A stretch of DNA of 64,000 bases, from positions 193,220-257,219 of the forward strand of contig NZ_PZJN01000003.1 of NCBI RefSeq assembly GCF_003206695.1. The letters are read 5' to 3'. The stretch comes from Salinicola halophyticus. Its GTDB lineage: Bacteria > Pseudomonadota > Gammaproteobacteria > Pseudomonadales > Halomonadaceae. How positions within the stretch are numbered: the stretch's first letter is position 1; each line of letters opens with the position of its first letter. The notes under the pieces are model-generated. The model did no database searches. It saw only the letters and a list, made by a program, of their open reading frames with translations, and was not told where the DNA came from. Shown in pieces: positions 33,706 through 41,344 of the stretch. Made by a program: the position numbers and the translations under genes.

Positions 33706-34803
33706 TTACTGCAGCAGAGACAGAACGCCCTGCGGGACCTGGTTAGCCTGGGCTAGAACCGAGGTGCCGGCCTGCTGCAGGATCTGTGCGCGAGTCATGT
33801 TGGAGACTTCGACCGCATAGTCGGCGTCTTCGATGCGTGATTTGGCAGCGGAGAGGTTGGTAGTCGTGGTGCTCAGGTTATCGATGGCAGATTCGAAACG
33901 GTTCTGAACCGCACCGAGATCGGAGCGCATACCGTCGACTTTGCTAAGCGCGGAGTCCAGGTCAGCCAAAGGACTTACACCGACAGCAGAGGCTTCTTCC
34001 GCAGTTAATGCATCGGCCGGATCAAATGTGATTGATACATCTGTACCTGTACCGTCTGCAGCAACTCCATCACCGTCTGCCACGGTTGTTGCCGTAGTCG
34101 CATACGTTTTTCCATCAGCATCCTGAACGTAGTACGCGTCATCAGACCCTTTAAGGACAGTCAGGCCCTCGGAGTCAACAGCATTTGTGCCATCTGTGAA
34201 GCTAAAGGTGGCATCAGCTGCGGCGGTATTGGTAGTGTCATCGAAGCCACCAGCGGAGACAGATTTTGCAAGCTTGCTGACATCAAAGCTGTCTAGGCCG
34301 AGAGAGCCTGAGTCCATTTTCTGCAGAGAAATGGAGATTGTCTGGTTGTCGTCAGCACCCACCTGAATACTGATGTTGGTTTTGGAACCATCCAAGACTT
34401 TGGTGCCGTTGAAGTCTGTTTGAGCGGAGACGCGATCAATTTCGTTTAGACGGGCATCGATTTCGTCCTGGATGGAGCTCAGGTCGCTATCCGAGTTTGT
34501 GCCGTTGGTCGCCTGAACGGTCAGCTCACGAACACGCTGCAGGTTATCGTTGATCTGGTCTAGCGCACCTTCAGTGGTCTGTGCCAGTGAAATACCGTCG
34601 TTGGCGTTGCGGCTGGCCTGGGTTAGACCGGTGACCTGTGAGGTCATGCGGTTGGCGATGGCCTGACCGGCGGCGTCGTCCTTGGCGCTGTTGATGCGCA
34701 GGCCGGAAGAGAGGCGCTCCATGGCGGTCGACAGATCGTTCTGAGACTTGTTCAGATTGTTCTGGCCGATCATCGAGGTGATGTTGGTATTGATAACTGC
34801 CAT
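33706..34803 (-). CDS. fliC2: Flagellin
   Basis: 365 residues with a typical flagellin layout: D0/D1 N-terminus (MAVINTNITSMIGQNNLNKS, SGLRINSAKDDAAGQAIANR) and C-terminus (QQAGTSVLAQANQVPQGVLSLLQ region), and a short variable middle (about 190-290) with a single YY module (GSDDAYYVQDADGKTY). The ATG at 34803 follows AAGGA; an upstream in-frame ATG would add 17 residues not found in flagellins. It has the best sigma-28 promoter in the window and is likely the main filament protein. The symbol is only a label. Confidence 0.95.
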   Translation of the reverse strand: MAVINTNITSMIGQNNLNKSQNDLSTAMERLSSGLRINSAKDDAAGQAIANRMTSQVTGLTQASRNANDGISLAQTTEGALDQINDNLQRVRELTVQATNGTNSDSDLSSIQDEIDARLNEIDRVSAQTDFNGTKVLDGSKTNISIQVGADDNQTISISLQKMDSGSLGLDSFDVSKLAKSVSAGGFDDTTNTAAADATFSFTDGTNAVDSEGLTVLKGSDDAYYVQDADGKTYATTATTVADGDGVAADGTGTDVSITFDPADALTAEEASAVGVSPLADLDSALSKVDGMRSDLGAVQNRFESAIDNLSTTTTNLSAAKSRIEDADYAVEVSNMTRAQILQQAGTSVLAQANQVPQGVLSLLQ

Positions 34804-34929
34804 TGTCGTATTCCTTTCTCGGTTAAGAGGGCGCTTCTCACTGAGAGATCGCAACCTTAGGCCTGATCCGCTGCGCTAATGGCAGCTGGTGCCGGATCGT
34901 GGTGCAACGGCCCGTGGCCGTTGACCCAG

Positions 34930-34956
34930 TTATCGGCGCTACCCGGGTTCGCTTTA
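34930..34956 (-). promoter_or_regulatory. Sigma-28 promoter of the second flagellin
   Basis: Minus strand TAAAGCGA, 11 bases, GCCGATAA, identical in both boxes to the cheY promoter at 587-613. The start would be near 34923, giving a leader of about 120 bases before the ATG at 34803. Confidence 0.88.
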
Positions 34957-35000
34957 GGATGATTTCGCTTTTTTGATGTAGATGTTTGTTACTTTTGGTA

Positions 35001-35083
35001 ACGAGCTACGAGCTACGAGCTACGAGCTACGAGCTACGAGCTACGAGCTACGAGCTACGAGCTACGAGCTACGAGCTACGAGC
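35001..35083. repeat. Heptanucleotide microsatellite, ACGAGCT x ~11.9
   Basis: Eleven perfect head-to-tail copies of ACGAGCT (35001-35077) plus six bases of a twelfth, with no interruption. Because 7 is not a multiple of 3, copy changes would shift any frame through it. It starts 45 bp upstream of the second flagellin's promoter. Confidence 0.98.
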
Positions 35084-35138
35084 GGAAGAGAGAAAGAGAG
35101 AAAGAGAGAAAGAGAAGGAGGCAGGGAGGAAGGGAGGA
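35084..35138. repeat. Purine-rich tract with 8-bp GAAAGAGA repeats
   Basis: Directly follows the heptanucleotide array. Three copies of an 8-bp AGAGAGAA unit lead into a GGAGG-rich stretch; the strand is almost purely A and G (one C). Confidence 0.85.
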
Positions 35139-35543
35139 TGAGGTTGCGTACCTGGCTGCGTCGGCGAGGTACCACTATGAGGCGCCTGGCAGCGCTGGCC
35201 GGAGGCCGCCACGATAGTGGCTGCGAAAGCTATCGCGACAGTGGCCGTGGGCCGGATGAGTCCAGGGGCGGGAATCTTGAGCGATTCTCGTGGTCCGAGA
35301 TTTAGCGCTGGCTGTCGCCGGTCGGTATTTTTGGTGACTGTTTCCAGACCCTCAGCGCAGTGCAATGCCTTTCAATGCTTGCCGTGACCGTTGGGAGTCA
35401 AAGAAGGGTGGCGGTATTGATGATTTCTGGGGTGTTTTTCGCTAGACTAATGCGCTGTTTTAGAGAGCCACGGCACTATTTCCCGCCAGCAAATTTATCA
35501 TCCCGTTCAACGCTGGCTCAGGCCGTTTTTCATCAGACTTTAT

Positions 35544-35566
35544 CGACCCGCAATCGGGTCGTTTTT
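35544..35566 (+). terminator. Hairpin with T-tract just before a small gene
   Basis: CGACCCG, loop CAAT, CGGGTCG, then TTTTT: a well-formed intrinsic terminator on the plus strand, ending 21 bp before the start at 35588. It would stop a transcript coming from upstream, or act as an attenuator of the small gene. Confidence 0.8.
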
Positions 35567-35587
35567 CAGGATGTTTAATAACCTATT

Positions 35588-35830
35588 ATGTCTCGTATGA
35601 TGGATGAACGTGAAAAACTTCGTAAGTTTCGTGAACTCGATGATGCCTTTGCGCAGGCCCTTCGCGAGATGGATGGCGGCTCCCGCCCGGCATCGAGCAA
35701 ACCAGAAGCGCCGGCCGCTCGCCCCGAGTTCGAGCTGCGCCTGCACGGTTTGATGGACGAGTACGCGTTGAGCCAAGGCTGCGTGCACACCATGCTCAGC
35801 ACGCTTTTGGAATTCAAGAAGATTGTCTAG
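35588..35830 (+). CDS. Small hypothetical protein
   Basis: 80 residues, not recognised. The N-terminal ~30 residues are highly charged and helical (DEREKLRKFRELDDAFAQAL), a Pro/Ala/Ser linker follows (about 32-46), and the C-terminal ~33 residues are a second predicted helical unit ending LSTLLEFKKIV. Codon choice is G+C-rich at third positions, supporting a real gene. Start is uncertain between ATG 35588 and ATGs at 35597/35600; the closest Shine-Dalgarno-like AGG is too far (35568-35570). It has no obvious operon partner. Confidence 0.6.
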   Translation: MSRMMDEREKLRKFRELDDAFAQALREMDGGSRPASSKPEAPAARPEFELRLHGLMDEYALSQGCVHTMLSTLLEFKKIV

Positions 35831-35880
35831 CAGAAGCAGGCTTTCCCCATTTTATGACTTCTTTCCAGAATCGAAAGTCG

Positions 35881-35912
35881 TATCGATGACCATTTCGTAC
35901 TGGTCATCGATA
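35881..35912. repeat. Perfect 12-bp inverted repeat
   Basis: TATCGATGACCA and TGGTCATCGATA around an 8-base spacer, 50 bp after the small gene's stop. No T-run follows, so a protein-binding site or an mRNA 3' hairpin is as likely as a terminator. Confidence 0.7.
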
Positions 35913-36063
35913 AGTGTTCTCTGAGTGATAATGTTATCCGAAAATAATAAGTTTTTATTTTCCGTGCTGACTGTCGCCTCGTTAGTGGCTTTGATGGTTT
36001 GATGGCTTTTTCGGAAGTTATAAAGGATCTAAAGAAATAGTCACCAGAGGATTTTTTACGGCT

Positions 36064-37788
36064 TTAGCCTCTGAGAGGCGTGAGTCCGTAGGTTAGTGGA
36101 TTGACGATTTCTTCCAGTTTACCTATTTGCGGAAAATCATCGGCTACGAGTATGTAATTAAGATTCATGTCCAGGAAATTCAAGTTCTTGACGACGGCGA
36201 CCTTCACTGGAATACCCTTCGCGTCGATTTCCATGATCCACGCCAGGTATCCTCTGGAAAACTTCGCCAGGCTGCCGATCGGATACAGCCCGTACTGCTG
36301 GATATACTCGACGAGCAGGCTTTTATCGTAGGCGCCGGAGGCGTCGTTGATCCAGCGGTAAGCATCCAGTGGCGGCCTTCCCGGGTTGCCATTGCGACCG
36401 TGGGTCAGTTTGTTGACGGCTTTGATGACCGAAATCGTCTTGATGAGACTGGAGAGGTCTTCAGACGATTTGCCTTGAGGATAGCCGGTGCCATCCAGCC
36501 GTTCATTGGCATTTTCGAGGATGTCGTGACAGACCGGGCTGGGCGACCATTCCAGGACCGAGAGTCTTTTCAACAGCGTCGTCGAGTGGCCTTTGAGTAT
36601 CGCTCTCTGGCTGGGTGTCATGTGGGCTTCGAGAGAGGGCAGCTCGGGGCTGATCAGCAGCGGTTTGCCCAGCGTATGCATGAGCGCGCCGACAACGGCC
36701 TCTCTGATCTGCGGAGAGTGGGGATCCTGCGTGATCAGCATATCCGCCAGTTGCCCCGCTACCTGCACGGCATGCCTGACCCAGTCCGGCTCCATCAGCA
36801 GCGAGGCCAGATCATATAGCAGCGCCTTGCGATCTCGCATCGCCATATCGATCAAACGGTCGGCACAGTCGTAAAATATCTTTTCGCGGAAATTGGTTCC
36901 GGCCTTGATGAAAAGAAACCCTATCTGAATCTGATTGGCGATTTCGGCCACGCCACGCTGGATGGAGGGTTTCATTTTACCGCCTTGGCTATGGGACTGA
37001 CGAAATTCCTTGTCCTTGTTGTTCGCGATGAACAGGGGCGAATGATTCGTGATTTTCTGATTGGTGCCACAGCGGTAGGCGGCTTCTCTTTCAGCATCCC
37101 TGACGTGCTGATAGATGGCTTCCTGCTGCTCGGAGTTCATGTTGATGAACTGTATGCCGACGGCGGTATAGCCTTGGCTGCCGATAGGCCGAATGTGTCG
37201 AATTTTGCCTTCCGAGAAAAAAGTTTCACCGTTAGGAAATTCCAGGGTAATGCCGGGAAGTATCTGATCGACTGTCAGGGCAATACTGTTGGCTATCGGA
37301 ATCTCCAACAGACAACCACCGATGGACAGATTATGCAGAAAGCCGTTGATACTCAGGCTGTGACGATAGACTTCCAGCCTGACGTCGGCATGCATTCCTA
37401 ACACGAAGGGAACGCGAGCTGAGCGGCCGATACCCGCGCCGGCAATGGCGTCAGGTAACTGACATTCGAGTCGGTAGCTGAAGGTATCGGTTTTCAATAT
37501 CTTCGCCGGTGCCGAATAAACGCTGTAGACCTCTCGGTTCTGAGGGGCCGTGGGCTTGGCGGCTTCGATATCGAAATTGAAACTGCCTTCGTTCGCATAC
37601 CTCTCGATATCTATATCATTGAGTTGGACTTTCAAGACTATTCGGCCGGAGTCCTGATCAATATCGAGGATGTCGGCTTCAATGGAATAATCTTCGTTCT
37701 CCGAATAGACCGATAGCTTGTGCTGGTACTGCGTCAGTGACCGAATGACTCGGGCGGAGAGGTTGGGGGCGCGTGAGTTGCCATTCAT
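36064..37788 (-). CDS. PilZ protein fused to a degenerate HD-GYP domain
   Basis: 574 residues. Residues ~15-110 are a YcgR-N-like beta domain; ~120-235 a PilZ domain with c-di-GMP motifs RSAR (122-125) and N-x-S-x-x-G (Asn153, Ser155, Gly158). Residues ~275-575 align with HD-GYP phosphodiesterases: the GYP signature is kept (ERLDGTGYP, 429-437) and so is the GH at 400-401, but the HD pair has become His371-Thr372 and the HHE site is ANE. Loss of metal ligands predicts a non-catalytic sensor. It probably binds c-di-GMP and acts on motility, given the flagellin neighbours. Monocistronic; AGGGTGA before the ATG. Confidence 0.82.
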   Translation of the reverse strand: MNGNSRAPNLSARVIRSLTQYQHKLSVYSENEDYSIEADILDIDQDSGRIVLKVQLNDIDIERYANEGSFNFDIEAAKPTAPQNREVYSVYSAPAKILKTDTFSYRLECQLPDAIAGAGIGRSARVPFVLGMHADVRLEVYRHSLSINGFLHNLSIGGCLLEIPIANSIALTVDQILPGITLEFPNGETFFSEGKIRHIRPIGSQGYTAVGIQFINMNSEQQEAIYQHVRDAEREAAYRCGTNQKITNHSPLFIANNKDKEFRQSHSQGGKMKPSIQRGVAEIANQIQIGFLFIKAGTNFREKIFYDCADRLIDMAMRDRKALLYDLASLLMEPDWVRHAVQVAGQLADMLITQDPHSPQIREAVVGALMHTLGKPLLISPELPSLEAHMTPSQRAILKGHSTTLLKRLSVLEWSPSPVCHDILENANERLDGTGYPQGKSSEDLSSLIKTISVIKAVNKLTHGRNGNPGRPPLDAYRWINDASGAYDKSLLVEYIQQYGLYPIGSLAKFSRGYLAWIMEIDAKGIPVKVAVVKNLNFLDMNLNYILVADDFPQIGKLEEIVNPLTYGLTPLRG

Positions 37789-38235
37789 AAGTCACCCTGC
37801 GTTGGTCGTGTGTTTTCTTTTTTTAATAGCTCTTGAGCGAAGCTGCTTAAGTATAGTTTGGTGATGCCGGTCAGCGGTCCGCTGCCTAATCCGCATTCTA
37901 GGTACTCACTCAAGCATAGGGAAGATAGGCATATGTCTTTTGCTATCGATTTAGCTGAAGCCCGGTGAAACTTCTTGTTGCTTCTCGGTCAATCGCGATC
38001 GTAGTCGGATGCCGACGATGGCGGTTCGATGTTTGTAGCCTAAGTTAACTTAGCTGGCTTGGCCGGGCGGGTTGCCGAATCTCATCCGCCGCTGAAGCGG
38101 TAGCGTCGTGAAGGCCAAAACCGTTTACCCTGACGACTGGGCACGATGCCTGGATGCATAGAGTTAGATATCGTGGCCTGTATGAGAGAGCTCGATGCAG
38201 CAGATATCCATCACAGCGAAGCCAAGGATGCGCGC
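37789..38235. other. Intergenic region between PilZ gene and manC
   Basis: 447 bp between divergent genes, relatively A+T-rich near the PilZ gene. It holds a 14-bp palindrome (38040-38053). A frame extends the manC reading frame upstream to 38146 but without a ribosome-binding site. Confidence 0.55.
38040..38053. promoter_or_regulatory. Perfect 14-bp palindrome CTAAGTTAACTTAG
   Basis: A fully self-complementary site 183 bp upstream of manC and 252 bp upstream of the PilZ gene start, in a shared divergent control region. Size fits a homodimeric regulator; none can be named. Confidence 0.45.
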
Positions 38236-39687
38236 ATGCTGATTCCCGTTGTTCTGGCCGGTGGTTCCGGCACTCGCTTGTGGCCGATGTCGCGGGCGAG
38301 CTATCCCAAACAGTTTTTGCCGATCACCGGAACGCGCAGCATGCTGGTGGAAACCCTGGCGCGTTTCGAACCGCTGGCGACGGGGGCGACAATCGTCGTG
38401 TGTCAGGAGGCGCACCGGTTTGTGGTGGCCGAGCAACTGCGGGAGGCCGGTTGGTCGGCGGATATCCTGCTCGAGCCGGCGATGCGCAACACCGCGCCGG
38501 CCATTGCCCTGGCCGCGCTACAAGCCATGAGCCGTGATCCGAACTCGGTGATGCTGGTGTTGCCCGCCGATCATGCCATCGCCAATCCCGAGGCTCTGAT
38601 CCGTGCCATGACCCCGGCGCAGGCAGCGGCCGAGCAGGGCAAGCTGGTGACCTTCGGTGTAAAGCCGACGCGTGCGGAAACCGGCTACGGCTATATCGAA
38701 AAACGCATCGACAGCGATACCGGGAGCGACCCCGGGACGAGCGAGCCACTCGGTAACGACAGCGCGGAGCGCGCGGTGCCGGTCGAGCGCTTCGTGGAGA
38801 AGCCCGATGCGGAGACGGCGCAGCGGTATCTCGATGGCGGTCGGCATCTCTGGAACAGTGGGATGTTCGTGATGCGTGCGGACCGCTACCTACGAGCACT
38901 CGAGCAGCATCGGCCGGCCATGCTGGCGGCGGTGACCCGCGCCTGGGAAGGCCGTCAGGGCGATCTCGATTTCCTGAGAGTCGGCGTTGAAGCCTTCAGT
39001 GCCTGCGAGGCGGAGTCGATCGACTGCGCGGTGATGGAAAATACCGCGGATGCCAGCGTGGTAGCGCTGGATGCCGGCTGGTCGGATGTGGGTTCATGGC
39101 AGTCGCTGTGGGATATCTCGGCCAAGGATGACAACGCCAACGCGCTGCGCGGCGATGTGATCGTCGACGACGTTTCCGGCAGCCTGATCCACAGCGAAAG
39201 CCGACTGGTGGCGGCGGTCGGCGTCCGTGATCTGATGGTGATCGAGACGCCGGATGCAGTCATGGTCGCCCATCGCGATGCCGCCCAGGCAGTCAAGCGG
39301 ATCGCCGAGACGCTCAGGCATCAAAATCGGCCGGAGTGGGACCATCACCGCCGTGTGCATCGCCCATGGGGTAGCTACGACGGCGTGCATCGCGCCGAGC
39401 GTTATCAGGTCAAGCGTATTAGCGTGAACCCCGGCGGCCGGCTTTCGTTGCAGAAGCATTTCCATCGCGCGGAACACTGGATCGTGGTCCGCGGCACAGC
39501 GCGAGTGACGCGTGGCGACGAAACCTTCCTGCTGGAAGAGAATCAATCGACCTATATACCCTTGGGCGTTGTCCATCGGCTCGAGAACCCGGGCAAGATC
39601 GAACTGGAGCTGATCGAGGTTCAGAGCGGAAGCTATCTCGGCGAAGACGATATCGAGCGGTTCGATGACGTCTACCGGCGGGAGTGA
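38236..39687 (+). CDS. manC: Mannose-1-phosphate guanylyltransferase / mannose-6-phosphate isomerase
   Basis: A 483-residue bifunctional enzyme of the AlgA/CpsB/ManC type making GDP-mannose for exopolysaccharide or glycan synthesis. The nucleotidyltransferase part has GGSGTRLWPMSR (residues ~9-20), PKQF and RFVEKP; the C-terminal cupin holds the isomerase zinc site (GGRLSLQKHFHRAEHW, then IPLGVVHRLENPG). ATG 38236 follows AAGGA at 7 bases; an upstream in-frame ATG at 38146 lacks a site. Residues ~152-176 form a Ser/Asp-rich insertion. No other capsule gene lies next to it. Confidence 0.93.
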   Translation: MLIPVVLAGGSGTRLWPMSRASYPKQFLPITGTRSMLVETLARFEPLATGATIVVCQEAHRFVVAEQLREAGWSADILLEPAMRNTAPAIALAALQAMSRDPNSVMLVLPADHAIANPEALIRAMTPAQAAAEQGKLVTFGVKPTRAETGYGYIEKRIDSDTGSDPGTSEPLGNDSAERAVPVERFVEKPDAETAQRYLDGGRHLWNSGMFVMRADRYLRALEQHRPAMLAAVTRAWEGRQGDLDFLRVGVEAFSACEAESIDCAVMENTADASVVALDAGWSDVGSWQSLWDISAKDDNANALRGDVIVDDVSGSLIHSESRLVAAVGVRDLMVIETPDAVMVAHRDAAQAVKRIAETLRHQNRPEWDHHRRVHRPWGSYDGVHRAERYQVKRISVNPGGRLSLQKHFHRAEHWIVVRGTARVTRGDETFLLEENQSTYIPLGVVHRLENPGKIELELIEVQSGSYLGEDDIERFDDVYRRE

Positions 39688-39819
39688 ACATCAGTCTCGA
39701 TCATAATCCCGGCTGAACAGCGTTGCCTCGACCCTCGCCCTGGGTCTGATTCGGTGTATCGCCCTGTGTGACGCCCTGCACATTGCGCTGAATATCGCCC
39801 AGGGTGTGTCGCTCTGTGC

Positions 39820-41196
39820 CTAGCCCCTCACCAGCGAAGCGGCCGAATCCGATAGCGGTGGTTGCGGCGCATTGCCGCCGTCGCGTTGTGGCATATCCAG
39901 GCGAACGGTCGGCAGGTGCTCAGGATAATTCCGGCAGATGAAGTCGATCAGACCTTCACGGATCTCGCAGCGTAGATCGAAGGTATTGGGGCCGCCGCTA
40001 CTGCTGATCAGCACGCGCAGTTGCTTGTTGCGCTCGGTCATCTCCAGCAATTGCACCTTGCAGACCCGGCCCGTCCAGAACGGCGACGCCTCGGCGATCC
40101 GCTGGCACTCGGCGCGTAGCGGCGCCATCGGCAGGTGATAGTCGGCGTAGAGAATGACCACGCCGATTAGATCCTTGTCGCGCCGGGTCCAGTTCTCGAA
40201 CGGATGGTCGACGAAATAGGTGATCGGCAGTACGACTCTCCGCCAGTCCCACGTGCGCACGACGGCGTAGGTCAGCGTCAGTTCTTCCACCCAGCCCCAC
40301 TCGTCTTCGACGATGACGGAGTCATTCAACTGGATCGGCTGCGTCAGCGCGATCTGGATGCCGGCGATCAGGTTGCCCAGCACCTTCTGCGCCGAAAAGC
40401 CGAGCACCACGCCCAATATCCCCGCCGAGGCCAGAATGCTGGCGCCCAACTGACGAACCTTGTCGAACACCATCAGCATCGAGGCGAGCGCCAGGATGAT
40501 GATCACGAAATTGATCAGCTTGCGCAGCACCGTGATCTGGGTATGGACCTTGCGCGCGATGGCATCTTCGTCGTCGAACTTGTAGCGCTCGCTCAGCGCG
40601 CGCTCGCTGATATTCACGCCGTGAATCAGCACCACCGCGATGGCGCCGATCAGAATCAGACTAGTGAGATCGTGCAGCGCCGAATCGAGACTGACCGAGG
40701 TAATAAAAATCGGAAAGAGGGAGAAAAGCACGAGGATCGGGATCAGCGCGGCCAGGCAGCGCGCCATGAACGGCACCAGGAAGCGCTCAAGTATCGAAGT
40801 GCGCGAGTCTCCCCAGCGATCCATGGTGTTGACCAGCCGCCGAGCCAGGCGGATCAGTAGCCAGACGCCAAGCAGCGCGGCGCCGAAATGCGCCACGGTC
40901 ATGATCAACGAGTGGCCCTCGACTTCATCGGGAATCAAGCAGTAGCCGGCGCCGAATAATCCATAGATCCACAGCACGCCCACTAGCGGCGGATGTACCG
41001 CTTTTGCCGTCGTGCCGAGCAGGTGCAGGCGGCCATCATCGAACCGTCGCAAGCGAAAGTGGATATATTTGAGCAGCGCGTGGGCAACGACGGTCGCGCC
41101 GAGAATGGCTGCGGCCGTGATCCAGAACGGCAGCGCATCGAGCCAGTTTGCGATGAGGGTGTTGATGAACGTCGCATTGAGGACGGATTCGTTCAT
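39820..41196 (-). CDS. MscS-family mechanosensitive ion channel
   Basis: 458 residues with about five membrane segments and the MscS core: pore helix with the Ala/Gly pattern GASILASAGILGVVLGFSAQ (about residues 253-272), then the beta domain NLIAGIQIALTQPIQLNDSVIVEDEWGWVEEL. Such channels release osmolytes on hypo-osmotic shock, useful in a halophile. It is a medium-length YnaI/YbdG-like member rather than MscS proper. The 3' region beyond the stop codon has coding-like composition in another frame (see findings). Confidence 0.9.
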   Translation of the reverse strand: MNESVLNATFINTLIANWLDALPFWITAAAILGATVVAHALLKYIHFRLRRFDDGRLHLLGTTAKAVHPPLVGVLWIYGLFGAGYCLIPDEVEGHSLIMTVAHFGAALLGVWLLIRLARRLVNTMDRWGDSRTSILERFLVPFMARCLAALIPILVLFSLFPIFITSVSLDSALHDLTSLILIGAIAVVLIHGVNISERALSERYKFDDEDAIARKVHTQITVLRKLINFVIIILALASMLMVFDKVRQLGASILASAGILGVVLGFSAQKVLGNLIAGIQIALTQPIQLNDSVIVEDEWGWVEELTLTYAVVRTWDWRRVVLPITYFVDHPFENWTRRDKDLIGVVILYADYHLPMAPLRAECQRIAEASPFWTGRVCKVQLLEMTERNKQLRVLISSSGGPNTFDLRCEIREGLIDFICRNYPEHLPTVRLDMPQRDGGNAPQPPLSDSAASLVRG

Positions 41197-41293
41197 GGAT
41201 GAGCCTGTTATTGATGTTGTCGACTCATTCCAGCTTAGGCGCTTTGGCTACGACTTTCGTCGCAAATTGCATTTCTCTGATCGCCGCAAATGG

Positions 41294-41327
41294 AAAACGC
41301 GCTCGCTCGGAGCTCGAGCGAGCGCGT
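41294..41327 (-). terminator. Terminator of the TctC-type gene
   Basis: Perfect 13-bp stem ACGCGCTCGCTCG / CGAGCGAGCGCGT around GAGCT, followed on the minus strand by TTTT. It lies 18 bp after the stop at 41345. Confidence 0.92.
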
Positions 41328-41344
41328 CCAGCGGGATGTCCCGG

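Larger units (their letters stand above)
34957..35587. other. Gene-free region with microsatellites upstream of the flagellins
   Basis: About 630 bp without a convincing gene. It holds a heptanucleotide repeat (35001-35083), a purine-rich tract (35084-35138) and, at its right end, a terminator-like hairpin (35544-35566). Frames across the repeats give only ELRATSY-type peptides. Confidence 0.6.

Noticed and set aside
35001..35083. Regularly repeated 7-bp units as a CRISPR array
   Set aside because: Units abut without spacers and are far too short; no cas genes are present.
34982..35305. 107-residue frame with ELRATSY repeats as a gene
   Set aside because: The peptide is merely the translation of the heptanucleotide array; no ribosome-binding site, and similar repeats arise in all frames.
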